A DNA stretch of 64,000 nt, taken from Brevundimonas vesicularis. GTDB taxonomy: Bacteria; Pseudomonadota; Alphaproteobacteria; Caulobacterales; Caulobacteraceae. Below the pieces are notes generated by a model. That model searched no databases, was not told where the DNA came from, and was given only the letters and a program-made list of their open reading frames with translations. Below, in pieces: positions 50,418 through 58,820 of the stretch. The DNA lies in contig NZ_CP115671.1 in NCBI RefSeq assembly GCF_027886425.1, positions 930,001-994,000 on the forward strand, given 5' to 3'. How positions within the stretch are numbered: the stretch's first letter is position 1; each line of letters opens with the position of its first letter. The translations under genes and the position numbers were made by a program.

Positions 50418-50741
50418 ATGAGCACGCCGTCCGCACCTGAGGGCCGTTACGCCTCGTTCGAGGCCTTCTATCCCTATTACATCCACGAGCATTCCAACCG
50501 GACGTGTCGGCGCATCCACGTCGTCGGCACCTTTCTGGTGATCTCGGCCTTCGTCGCCTTCGTGGCGACGCGGAACGCCTGGTGGCTGCTGGCCATGCCG
50601 CTGCTGGGCTACGGCTTCGCCTGGGTCGGGCATTTCTTCTTCGAAAAGAACCGGCCCGCGACGTTCAAATATCCGCTGTGGAGCCTGATGGGCGACTTTC
50701 GCCTGTTCTTCGAGACAGTGACGGGCAAGCGCCGCTTCTGA
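50418..50741 (+). CDS. DUF962 / Mpo1-like membrane protein
   Basis: A 107-residue protein with two membrane helices. FEAFYPYYIHEHSNRTCRRI, HVVGTFLV and VGHFFFEKNRPATFKYP are the DUF962 signature, with conserved histidines (HEH, RIH, GHFF) that bind iron in yeast Mpo1, a 2-hydroxy-fatty-acid alpha-oxidase. A lipid-oxidising role is possible. A perfect hairpin ends at its start codon. Confidence 0.9.
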   Translation: MSTPSAPEGRYASFEAFYPYYIHEHSNRTCRRIHVVGTFLVISAFVAFVATRNAWWLLAMPLLGYGFAWVGHFFFEKNRPATFKYPLWSLMGDFRLFFETVTGKRRF

Positions 50742-50823
50742 AAGACCGCATTTCAAGCTGCACGGTTCGGCGAAACGGAATAGTCTCCCCCTGCGGCGTT
50801 GCGCCGCTGCTGGAGGGAGCATC

Positions 50824-51714
50824 ATGAAATCCATCGCCGTCATCGCCGCTGCGTCCGTGCTGCTCGCCCCTGGCGTCAGCCTGGCGCAGAAGAGCGGGGC
50901 CAAGCCCGACTTCACCCTGGACCCCAACTACGGCTCGGTGCGGCTGGAGACCGGCTTCACGCCCGATCCCTGGACCAAGTCCATCCTGGCGGGCGGTTCG
51001 ATCGCCGCCTCGGCGGCGCAGTCGGGCTGCGAGGGCAAGGTCAGCGCCGCGCCCGATCTGCAACTGAACTTCGAAGCCGGCGATCTGGACCTGACCATCA
51101 AGGCGGTCGCCAGCGAGGACACGACGCTGCTGGTCAACAGCCCCGGCGGCCGCTGGTACTGCGACGACGACAGCGGCGGCGACCTAGACCCGATGGTGAC
51201 AATCTCCAATCCCGAGAGCGGTCGCTACGACATCTGGCTGGGCACCTATAACGACAACATGGTCCAGTCGACGCTGCAGATCAGCGAACTGGGCGGCACG
51301 GACACGACGGCGGGCGCGGCGCCCAACATCGATCTTGAGCCCAACTACGGCACGGCCAATCTCCGCGGCGGCTTCACGCCCGACCCCTGGACCAAGTCGA
51401 TCCTGGCCGGCGGTTCGTCGCCCGCCTCGGCCGCCAAGTCGGGCTGCGAAGGTTCGGTCAGTTCAGCCCCGGACATCCAGATTTTCTTCGAGCCGGGCGA
51501 CGCCGATCTGACCTTCCGCGTTCGCGCGGACGAGGACACGACCCTGCTGATCAATACGCCCAACGGCCGCTTCTACTGCGACGACGACGGCGCGGGCGGC
51601 GTCGATCCGAAGGTGACGATCACCAATCCGCAGAGCGGCCGCTACGACATCTGGGTCGGCACCTATAACGGCTCGATGGTCCAGTCGACGCTGGAAGTGT
51701 CCGAATTGGACTGA
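50824..51714 (+). CDS. Exported protein of two tandem beta-domain repeats
   Basis: A 296-residue protein with a signal peptide (about residues 1-21) and two near-identical repeats of about 130 residues (near 28-155 and 170-296). Each contains LDPNYG/LEPNYG, GFTPDPWTKSILAGGS, SGCEG, a WYCDDD or FYCDDD acidic loop and GRYDIW-GTYN with MVQSTL. Each repeat has two cysteines, likely a disulfide, and the DDD loops could bind calcium. It resembles pre-peptidase C-terminal-like beta-sandwich domains but has no attached enzyme. GGAGGGAGC lies upstream of the ATG and a strong terminator follows. Confidence 0.8.
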   Translation: MKSIAVIAAASVLLAPGVSLAQKSGAKPDFTLDPNYGSVRLETGFTPDPWTKSILAGGSIAASAAQSGCEGKVSAAPDLQLNFEAGDLDLTIKAVASEDTTLLVNSPGGRWYCDDDSGGDLDPMVTISNPESGRYDIWLGTYNDNMVQSTLQISELGGTDTTAGAAPNIDLEPNYGTANLRGGFTPDPWTKSILAGGSSPASAAKSGCEGSVSSAPDIQIFFEPGDADLTFRVRADEDTTLLINTPNGRFYCDDDGAGGVDPKVTITNPQSGRYDIWVGTYNGSMVQSTLEVSELD

Positions 51715-51736
51715 TTGGCGCAAGGCTTCAGACACG

Positions 51737-51775
51737 AAAACGCCGGCTGACCTTCGCGGTCAGCCGGCGTTTTTC
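51737..51775. terminator. Bidirectional rho-independent terminator
   Basis: A perfect 16-bp stem (51737-51752 with 51758-51773) with a 5-base loop has A's on its left edge and T's on its right edge, so it works for the plus-strand repeat protein and the minus-strand 3D-domain gene alike. Confidence 0.92.
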
Positions 51776-51788
51776 ATGATCGGCCGGA

Positions 51789-52346
51789 TCAGTTGGAAGC
51801 GGTGGTCCAGGCCGGGGGGCAGCCGTCGAAATCGCCGGCGTCCACGATGGTCAGGGTACGCATGTTCAGGCGCTGCGCCTGGTTCATCGAGCCGCGACCG
51901 TTGCCGGTATAGAGGTCGATCTTCTGGCCCTTGATCGCGCCGCCGGTGTCGGAGGCGTACCAGTAGCCGTCGTGGATCGAACCGTCGGCCAGGCGCATGC
52001 CGACCGTTTCGCGGATGAACAGCTTGGTGCGGCGCGGTATCACGCGGGGATCGACCGCGACGGTGCGCATAGCGATCGGACGGCAACCCAGCGAATCGTT
52101 GCCCGTCGCGCCGCCGCCGCCTGCGTGATAGAGGCGCGCCGAGGCGCGCCAATCCGGATCGGAGGCCATCAGCTCGGCCTGTTCGGCGTTCAGGGCGGTC
52201 TCGACTTCATCGGAACCGACGATGGCGGCAGGGGTTTCAGTCCTGACTTGATCCGCCGCTACGACGTCATTGTAGGGGACAGGCCCGCTCGTCACAGACG
52301 ATACGGCAGCCCAAAGCATGGCGATAGCAGCGGAGGCGCCGATCAT
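51789..52346 (-). CDS. 3D-domain protein (MltA C-terminal/RlpA-like fold)
   Basis: A 185-residue protein with a hydrophobic N-terminus (SAAIAMLWAAVSSV) and a C-terminal 3D domain. Its conserved aspartates lie in RTVAVDPRVIPRRTKLFI, WYASDTGGAIKG and QKIDLYTGNG. The domain is the catalytic double-psi barrel of lytic transglycosylases such as MltA, so peptidoglycan cleavage is possible. Its N-terminal domain is too short to be MltA. The last residues include a cysteine (GCPPAW). Confidence 0.85.
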   Translation of the reverse strand: MIGASAAIAMLWAAVSSVTSGPVPYNDVVAADQVRTETPAAIVGSDEVETALNAEQAELMASDPDWRASARLYHAGGGGATGNDSLGCRPIAMRTVAVDPRVIPRRTKLFIRETVGMRLADGSIHDGYWYASDTGGAIKGQKIDLYTGNGRGSMNQAQRLNMRTLTIVDAGDFDGCPPAWTTASN

Positions 52347-52531
52347 GAGTTTCGCTCAGGAGACACCGGCTCCCAACGCCGCCGGCGCTGGCCTTGTCGC
52401 GTTAACCTGTGGCGAGAAAGTGGCGGAACCCGCCTTGGCCCCGTCTGTTACGATTTGTTTCTAGGTTAATGCCCTGTTTTGCATGACTTATTTATCCCCA
52501 GTCTGAGCGCTTGGGGACGACGCCCCGGGCT

Positions 52532-53200
52532 TCAAAACTTGAAGTTGAGGCCCGCCTGAAGCACCGGCAGGACCTTGTAATCATCGGCCTCGGCCTGAAT
52601 CTCACGCTCTTCCTGATCCAGACGCGAACGGAAGGTAGGGTCGTTCGACAGCGTCCCGCCGCGAGCGCCCAGATCCACTTGCGGCGCATCGCCAAAGGCC
52701 GCGCCGGCCAGAATGCGGAAGCCGAGCCTTCCGCCGCGCGTAAAGGTGTTGTCATAGCCCAGGCCGACGAAGGGCGCGGTGCTCTCCAGGTCGATGCGGC
52801 CGGTCAATGTCCCGACCTGGGCCGGGGTGAAGGTCGCGCCGCCGACATTGACGTTTCCGGTGGGCGTCGCATCCAGATCGACCTTGCGATCGCCGAAATA
52901 GGCCCCGCCCGAGATCAGAAAGCCGTTGCGGAACGGATGCAGGTCCACAAAGGCGCCCGGCGACTTGAAGTCGATCTTGGCGTCGTAATCGATGCCCTTG
53001 TAGGTCTGGTCCCGATCCCATTTCAGCACGTCATAGCCGCCGCGCAGCACCACGACCGGGCTGAGCGCGAACTGGGCCTGAAGGCCCGCGCCCGGCGTGC
53101 CGACCTGGGCGCCGACGGCGAACCGGCCGTCAGCCTGCGCCAGGGCCGATGTGGCGGGCAGGGCGGCCGCGATGACGGCGGCGATCAGCGGGGTCTTCAT
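52532..53200 (-). CDS. Outer-membrane beta-barrel protein
   Basis: A 222-residue protein with a signal peptide (KTPLIAAVIAAALPATSALA) and alternating beta-strand pattern ending in phenylalanine (LQAGLNFKF), the usual last residue of outer-membrane barrels. Size and pattern suggest an eight-stranded barrel of the OmpW/OprF-N type; one soluble helical insert (FRSRLDQEEREIQAEADDYK) precedes the last strand. The 185-base gap to the next gene holds no recognised feature. Confidence 0.83.
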   Translation of the reverse strand: MKTPLIAAVIAAALPATSALAQADGRFAVGAQVGTPGAGLQAQFALSPVVVLRGGYDVLKWDRDQTYKGIDYDAKIDFKSPGAFVDLHPFRNGFLISGGAYFGDRKVDLDATPTGNVNVGGATFTPAQVGTLTGRIDLESTAPFVGLGYDNTFTRGGRLGFRILAGAAFGDAPQVDLGARGGTLSNDPTFRSRLDQEEREIQAEADDYKVLPVLQAGLNFKF

Positions 53201-53261
53201 GGCGTGCAGGTCCGAAACGGCAGGGTTCTCTTAACCTTGCCGGCCAGCTCTGAAGATTGGG

Positions 53262-54293
53262 TTACGCCACCCAGTCGCCGGGCGCCGTGTCGCGCCTCGC
53301 CTCGGCATCGCGCACAGCCTCTACCGCTCGATCCAGCACCTCCAGGCCGGCGCCGGGCTTGATCGCCTCGACCGTCAGAATGCGACGGAACGCCCTCGCG
53401 CCGGGCCGGCCGTGCATCAGGCCCAGCATATGCCTCGCCATCGCAGGCAGGGCGACGCCTTCGTCCAGACGCGCGGCCATATAGGGCCGATAGCGCTCCA
53501 GCGCGGCGAAGGCGTCGGTGTCCTGGACCGGCTCGCCATACAGGCGACGATCCGCCTGACCCAGAATGGCCGGCTCGTGATACGCGGCGCGACCCAGCAT
53601 GACCCCGTCCAGCTTGACGCCGTCGATCTCGGCCAGATGCGCCTCGACCGCGTCCATTGAGGCGATGCCTCCATTGATCGAGATGTTCAGATGCGGCCGC
53701 TCGCGCTTCAGCCGGCGCACCAGATCATAGTCCAGCGGCGGCACGTCGCGGTTCTCCTTGGGCGACAACCCCTTCAGCCAGGCCTTGCGCGCATGGACGA
53801 CGAAGACCTCGATCCCGACGGCGGCGCAGGCGTCCGCCGTGGCGAACAGGCTGACGGCCGGGTCCTGATCATCCACGCCGATGCGGCATTTGACGGTGGC
53901 GGGCACGCTGACGGCCCCCTTGATCGCCGCCATACAGTCGGCCACCAACTCCGGCTCGCGCATCAGGCAGGCCCCGAACCGACCCGACTGCACCCGGTCC
54001 GACGGGCAGCCGACGTTCAGATTGATCTCGTCATAGCCGAACGCCTCACCGACCTTGGCGGCCTCGGCCAGCTGCGCCGGGTCCGATCCGCCCAGTTGCA
54101 AGGCCACCGGATGCTCCAGAGCATCAAACCCCAGCAGCCGCTCGCGATCCCCGTGCAACACCGCCGGCGCCGTCACCATCTCGGTATAGAGCAGCGCCTT
54201 GGTCGTCAGCGCCCTGTGGAACGCCCGGCAATGCCGATCGGTCCAGTCCATCATCGGGGCGATGGACAGCGTGCGGGAGGCGTTCAGGGACAT
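53262..54293 (-). CDS. dusA: tRNA-dihydrouridine(20/20a) synthase
   Basis: A 343-residue FMN-dependent enzyme that reduces uridine 20/20a in the tRNA D-loop. SIAPMMDWTDRHCRAFHR, the catalytic Cys segment LNVGCPSDRVQSGRFGACLM and HARKAWLKGLSPKENRDVPP are characteristic of DusA rather than DusB/C. The start at 54293 (MSLNASR) is preferred to an upstream frame start. Normal length. Confidence 0.95.
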   Translation of the reverse strand: MSLNASRTLSIAPMMDWTDRHCRAFHRALTTKALLYTEMVTAPAVLHGDRERLLGFDALEHPVALQLGGSDPAQLAEAAKVGEAFGYDEINLNVGCPSDRVQSGRFGACLMREPELVADCMAAIKGAVSVPATVKCRIGVDDQDPAVSLFATADACAAVGIEVFVVHARKAWLKGLSPKENRDVPPLDYDLVRRLKRERPHLNISINGGIASMDAVEAHLAEIDGVKLDGVMLGRAAYHEPAILGQADRRLYGEPVQDTDAFAALERYRPYMAARLDEGVALPAMARHMLGLMHGRPGARAFRRILTVEAIKPGAGLEVLDRAVEAVRDAEARRDTAPGDWVA

Positions 54294-54399
54294 GGGGGTG
54301 CGGCTTGACCGGCGATGCAAAGGCGACTGCGGGTGCCCATACGCCATTTACGCGCCGCCGTGAAATCAGAGCTCCCAATGCACAGGTGTAGCCGGAGAG

Positions 54400-54427
54400 G
54401 CGTCCCGTGCCGGATCACACGGGACGC
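54400..54427. other. Inverted repeat after the 54439 gene
   Basis: A perfect 10-bp stem (54400-54409 with 54418-54427) with an 8-base loop lies 12 bases beyond the stop of the minus-strand gene. On the minus strand it is not followed by T's, on plus only by TTT, so it is a weak terminator candidate. Confidence 0.4.
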
Positions 54428-54438
54428 TTTGGTCACGC

Positions 54439-55317
54439 TTAGCGGCGGGCGCGCAGTTCCAGTTCGCCAATGCGGCGGCTCATGTAGGCCGTGTCGTCGG
54501 ACGAGGGGCTGGTGCGGCTATAGGCGGCGTCCAGGCGTGCGAGGTCGCCGGCCTCGACGCGGATGTCGGCGGCCTCGGTGCGGCTGACGGCGCCCGAGCG
54601 TTCGGCGGCGGTCAGGGCGGTTTCCAGGTTCGCCAGACGGGTGCGGGCGGGCAGGTTGGCGGACGGCGTCTGTCCGGCTGGGCCGTCGCCGACCCGCAGG
54701 TCCAGGGCGTCCAGACGCGCGTCCAGATCGGCGCGTTCGCTGGCGCTGATCGATCCATCGGCGCTGTAGCGGCTCTCCAGCTGGATCAGGGCCTGATAGT
54801 CGGACTTCAGGCGCGTCGCCTCTGTGCGGGTGATGCGGCGCGCGGTCACGGCGGCGTTGACGCGGGTGTCGAACTCCGCGCGGCCTTGGGCGACGGTGTC
54901 CATGTCGGCATAGCCCGAGGCGCCGGCTTCCAGCGTCTGGGTAAGGGCGGTGTAGCGGGCGTTCAGATCCGCGCGTTCCTGGGCCGAGATGCCGCCGACG
55001 GCGTATTGGTTCTCCAGATCAACCAGGGCCGCGTAGTCCGCGCGCAGGCGCGTGGCGGCCGAGGCGGAGACGCCGCCGGCGCGCACGCTGGCGTCCACGC
55101 GGGTGGAGAACTGGCTCTGGCCGTCACGCAACGGACGGCCGCCGCGCAGCCAGGCCTGATCCATTGCCGACAGGCCCAGACGATCGCCGAACAGGGCGCC
55201 CACGACCGCGCCCAGCCGATCCTGTGTCGTCGAGGGGTATTGCGTCTGGGCGACTGCAGCGCCGCCCGCGAGGGTCAGGGCGGTGGTGGCGATCAGGGCG
55301 AGGCGGACGTTGCGCAT
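54439..55317 (-). CDS. Exported protein with three helical repeats
   Basis: A 292-residue protein with a signal peptide (about residues 1-23) and three related helical repeats. RLRADYAALVDLENQYAVGG with ISAQERADLNARYTAL, and RLKSDYQALIQLESRYSADG with SISASERADLDARLDAL, are clear copies. DIRVEAGDLARLDAAYSRTS is a third, degenerate one. Between them are segments of about 30 residues (AEFDTRVNAAVTARRITRTE). No family was recognised. It lies 71 bases downstream of the ATP-grasp gene on the same strand, so it may belong to the PspA/ATP-grasp cluster. Confidence 0.75.
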   Translation of the reverse strand: MRNVRLALIATTALTLAGGAAVAQTQYPSTTQDRLGAVVGALFGDRLGLSAMDQAWLRGGRPLRDGQSQFSTRVDASVRAGGVSASAATRLRADYAALVDLENQYAVGGISAQERADLNARYTALTQTLEAGASGYADMDTVAQGRAEFDTRVNAAVTARRITRTEATRLKSDYQALIQLESRYSADGSISASERADLDARLDALDLRVGDGPAGQTPSANLPARTRLANLETALTAAERSGAVSRTEAADIRVEAGDLARLDAAYSRTSPSSDDTAYMSRRIGELELRARR

Positions 55318-55388
55318 GGGAAGGTTTCTTGTCGGTTGATGTCAGCCGACAAAACGATGGTCGTCCGGCTTGGTTGCCTGCCTGCGCC

Positions 55389-56567
55389 TCAGTCGCGGAT
55401 GAAGTGCGGCACGAAGCGCGAGGTGTTCCTGGTGATGCGGCCCGTGTCCTCGCGCAGGCTGATGCCCGCCGGTTCGGTTCCCACCAGCCACGACCCGACG
55501 ATCACATGATTGCCGTCGAACAGGGGCGGATCGCACAGCGCCTGGCGGATGTAGCGCCCCTCGCCATAGCCGCCGTCCACCACCTCTGCGGCGCTGACGC
55601 CCCGGTCGATCAGTTCGACATTGTCGCCCTCGCGCGAGAACAACGGCTTGCGCACATAGGATGAGCCCAGCGCCGCCTCGGCCGGATCGCCCTCGAAATA
55701 GGATTCCAGCAGGTTGGGGTGGCCCGCATGCCGCTCCCACAACAGCGGCAGGATGGCCTTGTTGGACAGGATGCTCTTCCACGCCGGCTCCAGCACGGTC
55801 ACGTCCGCCGTCGGCAGCGGGGCGGCGTAGTCGTCGCGCAGCATCTGCTCCCACGGATAGAGCTTGAACATCGCCTGGATGATCCAGTTCTCGTGGTCCA
55901 CGAACCGGCCGTCGGCGTTCAGCCCGATCTGGTCGATGGCGACGAACTGGGGCTCCAGCCCGGCCTGTTGGGCCAGGTCTTCCAGGAAGCGCACGGTCTG
56001 GCGATCCTCGACGAAATCGGCGTCCGAGGCGAAATGCACGAAGCCGCCGTTCGGGAAGATGGCGCGGAAGCGATCGACCAGCTTCTCATGCAGGCTGTTG
56101 AACTGATCCGCATCGGCGGGCAGGGCGCCGGCCTTGATCTGGTCCTCCAGCCACAGCCATTGAAACACCGCCGTCTCATAGATGCTGGTCGGGGTGTCGG
56201 CGTTGTATTCATACAGCTTGGCCGGACCCGTCCCGTCCCCCGAGCCGGCATAGGCGAAGTCGAACCGGCCATAGAGGGACGGGTCGCCCCGCTTCCAGCT
56301 GTCGGCCACATAGTCCCGCATGGTCTCGGGAATATCGAGCTGTTCCATCAGCCGCTCGGACTGAACCGCCTCGTTGACCAGCTCCAGGCACAGGCCGTGC
56401 AGTTCCTCGGTCGGCGCCTCGATCCCGTCCTCGATCTCGGCCAGCGAAAAGGCATAGGCCGCCGTCTCGTCCCAATAGGGTTTGCCGTCGGTGTGGCGCC
56501 AGGTGAAGCCGAGTTCCTCGGCCTTGGCGTCCCAGTCGGTGCGGGGATCGAAGCGCAGACGCTCCAT
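55389..56567 (-). CDS. Glutathionylspermidine-synthase-family ATP-grasp ligase (YjfC/YgiC-like)
   Basis: A 392-residue protein of the family whose catalytic domain joins glutathione to spermidine in GspS. Recognisable blocks are AYAFSLAEIEDGIEAPTEEL, LYEYNADTPTSIYETAVFQW, HFASDADFVEDRQTV, MFKLYPWEQM and SSYVRKPLFSREGDNVEL. In stand-alone YjfC/YgiC homologues the amidase half is missing, as here. It would ligate an amine to a peptide; the substrate is unknown. It follows the PspA-like gene by three bases. Confidence 0.9.
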   Translation of the reverse strand: MERLRFDPRTDWDAKAEELGFTWRHTDGKPYWDETAAYAFSLAEIEDGIEAPTEELHGLCLELVNEAVQSERLMEQLDIPETMRDYVADSWKRGDPSLYGRFDFAYAGSGDGTGPAKLYEYNADTPTSIYETAVFQWLWLEDQIKAGALPADADQFNSLHEKLVDRFRAIFPNGGFVHFASDADFVEDRQTVRFLEDLAQQAGLEPQFVAIDQIGLNADGRFVDHENWIIQAMFKLYPWEQMLRDDYAAPLPTADVTVLEPAWKSILSNKAILPLLWERHAGHPNLLESYFEGDPAEAALGSSYVRKPLFSREGDNVELIDRGVSAAEVVDGGYGEGRYIRQALCDPPLFDGNHVIVGSWLVGTEPAGISLREDTGRITRNTSRFVPHFIRD

Positions 56568-56570
56568 GGA

Positions 56571-57311
56571 TCAGGCCGGGTCTTTGTCGGGCGTGGATTG
56601 GCCGATGCGCGGCGTGACCACCGTCACCTCCGGCTGGCTCAGGCGCGCCAGGACGTCGTCGGCCGAGGAATGGCCGGGCAGAATGCCGGCCTCGCGCAGC
56701 TTGGCGTCCAGGTCCGCGCCGGTGCGACGATCCTCCAGCGCTTGGCTGGCGTTCAGCTTCTCTTCCTGGATCGCCTGGCGCTGTTTGATGCGTTGCAGAC
56801 TGTCCGCCGCCGAGCCGATGCGCGACTGGGCGCCGGCCGAGTTCAGGGCGACCGACGTCTGGGCCTTCTGGACGGAATCGTTGACCTTGACGATGTCGAT
56901 CTCGCGACGAAGCGTCTCGATCTTCTGGTCTGTCGAGGCGATGGCCGTGCGCAGGCGCGTCTCGGCCGTCTTCATGTCCTCGATCAGCGGGCCGCGGCTG
57001 GTGATCTCGGCCTCCAGCTCGGCGATGCGGCCGGCGACTTCGCGCGCCAGATCAGTCTTGCCCTGACCCAGGGCTGTGCGGGCCGAACTTTCGTATTTGG
57101 CGACCTGGTCGCGGAAGCTGGCCATCTCGTTTTCGGCCATGCGGCGGCGCGCCACCAGGCCGGCCAGGTCATCGCGGGCCTTGCCCTGGGCGTTGTCGGC
57201 GTCGCGGATTTCCTGGTCGAGGATCTTCAGCGCATTGGCGTCGACGACGCCCTGGGCCGCATCGTGGGCCGTGCCGCGGAACAGGGCGGACAGTTTTCTG
57301 AGCATGGACAT
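56571..57311 (-). CDS. PspA/IM30-family protein (YjfJ-like)
   Basis: A 246-residue long-helix protein of the phage-shock PspA/Vipp1 family, an ESCRT-III-like membrane-remodelling fold. It starts MSMLRKLSALFRGTAHDAAQ, followed by a long coiled coil (about 25-190) and a C-terminal segment with a Pro-rich tail. Its partners on both sides match the Escherichia coli yjf cluster, in which YjfJ is this protein. No pspBC or pspF is nearby. A role in membrane stress is expected from the family. Confidence 0.88.
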   Translation of the reverse strand: MSMLRKLSALFRGTAHDAAQGVVDANALKILDQEIRDADNAQGKARDDLAGLVARRRMAENEMASFRDQVAKYESSARTALGQGKTDLAREVAGRIAELEAEITSRGPLIEDMKTAETRLRTAIASTDQKIETLRREIDIVKVNDSVQKAQTSVALNSAGAQSRIGSAADSLQRIKQRQAIQEEKLNASQALEDRRTGADLDAKLREAGILPGHSSADDVLARLSQPEVTVVTPRIGQSTPDKDPA

Positions 57312-57327
57312 GGTCGGTCTTCCGGGA

Positions 57328-58008
57328 TCAGGCGGCGTCGGCGCCGAAGGTTTCACGCAGTTCGGTGGCGTCGATCGCATTCTCGGCCAGGGTGCGCAGT
57401 TCGATCAGGATGGTCTGAAGCGTCGTCTTGCAAGAGAGTTCGCCCATCAGCTCATACACGTCTTCGCCACCGACATTGGTGATGGCGAAGTTGGACAGGG
57501 GCACCACGCGCTGGGCCTTCAGCAGGAACTCGTTGAAGGCATGGCGGTCCTTCTGCTCCGACACCGGCCACAGCAGGACCGAGCAGACGATCTGGGCGCC
57601 GCCGACGCTCAGATAGACCGGCAGATCGCCGTATTCGTGCATGGTCGCCAGCAGCACCGGCTCGGCGCCCTCGACCACGCGCAGGGTCATTTCGCCGTCA
57701 CGCAGCAGGGTTGAGCCGTCCAGCGCCGCCTTGATGGCGGGCACGGTCCAGGGGGTCTCGATCACGGCGTCCATTTGATGGTCGTCTCCAGGGGTGATGG
57801 AATCGGAAGTGGGGCGGCGCGGGCGCCCCGCAAGCTGCGGCCCGCGCGTGGAATCGGTGACGATGGCGCGCACGGCCGCCTTGACGTCGTCGCGGGCGGC
57901 GGCCGGCACCCAAAGCTCCAGCTTGACCAGGCCCGCCTCACGACGCGCCTGTCGCCACGCACGGATGCGGTCATTGGCGGCGGAAGAGGGCGATGTGTCA
58001 TTCGGCAT
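57328..58008 (-). CDS. DUF2170 protein (YjfI-like) with an N-terminal extension
   Basis: A 226-residue protein. Residues about 90-226 are the DUF2170 domain as in YjfI (LLWPVSEQKDRHAFNEFLLK, VVPLSNFAITNVGGEDVYEL). The first 85 residues are extra: ANDRIRAWRQARREAGLVKL followed by ELWVPAAARDDVKAAVRAIV resembles a ribbon-helix-helix DNA-binding fold (strand, then two helices), then a Pro/Ser-rich linker. The start at 58008 has no good Shine-Dalgarno; an in-frame ATG at 58032 also lacks one. It is divergent from the DUF2491 gene, with tandem repeats between them. Confidence 0.83.
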   Translation of the reverse strand: MPNDTSPSSAANDRIRAWRQARREAGLVKLELWVPAAARDDVKAAVRAIVTDSTRGPQLAGRPRRPTSDSITPGDDHQMDAVIETPWTVPAIKAALDGSTLLRDGEMTLRVVEGAEPVLLATMHEYGDLPVYLSVGGAQIVCSVLLWPVSEQKDRHAFNEFLLKAQRVVPLSNFAITNVGGEDVYELMGELSCKTTLQTILIELRTLAENAIDATELRETFGADAA

Positions 58009-58011
58009 ATC

Positions 58012-58037
58012 GTTACATGAAACGCGTAACATGAACG
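58012..58037. promoter_or_regulatory. Tandem 12-13-base direct repeats in the divergent yjf promoter
   Basis: GTTACATGAAACG (58012-58024) and GTAACATGAACG (58026-58037) are near-identical repeats one base apart; the GTTAC and GTAAC ends also form an inverted repeat. They lie just upstream of the DUF2170 gene in the 138-base divergent region. Short tandem repeats like this suit ribbon-helix-helix regulators, so the N-terminal extension of the DUF2170 protein may bind here. Confidence 0.45.
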
Positions 58038-58146
58038 CTTGACTTGACGCAAGATCGGACGGAATGTCGCGCCATGAACCGCCTCATTCGGTCGCATCGC
58101 TTCTGTTCGCTCGCCGTCGGCGCGCATCGGGCCTAGATAGTCGCCC

Positions 58147-58794
58147 ATGTTCAAGAAGCTTTTCGGTTCGTCGGAGAAGGTCGCGCCCGCCAATCGGCTG
58201 GCGACCGTGCGCAACATCACCGTCGGCCGCACCGTGTCGCTGGACGCGCTGGCCTGGCGCAGGCTGGGCGACGAGACCCATTTCACCCTGGATCGCGACG
58301 TGCTGGACATCTCGGCGCAGGGGGTGGTCAGCCTGGACAGCGGCCAGTTCGTCCATCGCTTCTACACCGACGACCACGTCATGCTTCAGGCCATGAGCGA
58401 CGACGAGGCGGGCCTGGAAACCTACGACTTCAGCCTGTTCGTGCCCTGGACCTCGGCCTATCCGCCGGGCGAGCGCGAACGCCGCATCTGGCGCGACCGA
58501 CTGTCGGCGCCGGTCTTTCACGGCGCGGCCGAGGAGTTGCCCGACTATCCGCGCTTCTGGTTCGCCGAGAGCGACGCCATTCAGCCGCCCGTCACCCTGT
58601 GGGAGACGATCTGGGACGACCGCGCCGCGACCACGCCCTATGCCAAGATCTTCCAGACCTGCATGTTGTATGCGCGCGAGCTGGGCGGCGGGCGCGAGCT
58701 GATGCTGGCGCTTGAGCAGCAGCCCGAGGGCGGCGACACCACGCACGAAATCATGATCGGCATTCCGTTGGAAATGGCCGAGTTCCGCGCCTGA
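58147..58794 (+). CDS. DUF2491 protein (YjfK-like)
   Basis: A 215-residue soluble protein. NITVGRTVSLDALAWRRLGD, GVVSLDSGQFVHRFYTDDHV and a C-terminal DTTHEIMIGIPLEMAEF identify DUF2491, the family of YjfK. Function unknown; it is always found next to the PspA/ATP-grasp genes. It heads the plus-strand half of the divergent cluster, followed at 26 bases by the DUF350 gene. Confidence 0.87.
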   Translation: MFKKLFGSSEKVAPANRLATVRNITVGRTVSLDALAWRRLGDETHFTLDRDVLDISAQGVVSLDSGQFVHRFYTDDHVMLQAMSDDEAGLETYDFSLFVPWTSAYPPGERERRIWRDRLSAPVFHGAAEELPDYPRFWFAESDAIQPPVTLWETIWDDRAATTPYAKIFQTCMLYARELGGGRELMLALEQQPEGGDTTHEIMIGIPLEMAEFRA

Positions 58795-58820
58795 GCGCGC
58801 AATCCGAGGGGGCAAGACCG

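Noticed and set aside
55330..55351. Stem-loop between the ATP-grasp gene and the 54439 gene as a terminator
   Set aside because: The 7-bp stem has no T tract on the minus strand, so the two genes may be co-transcribed.
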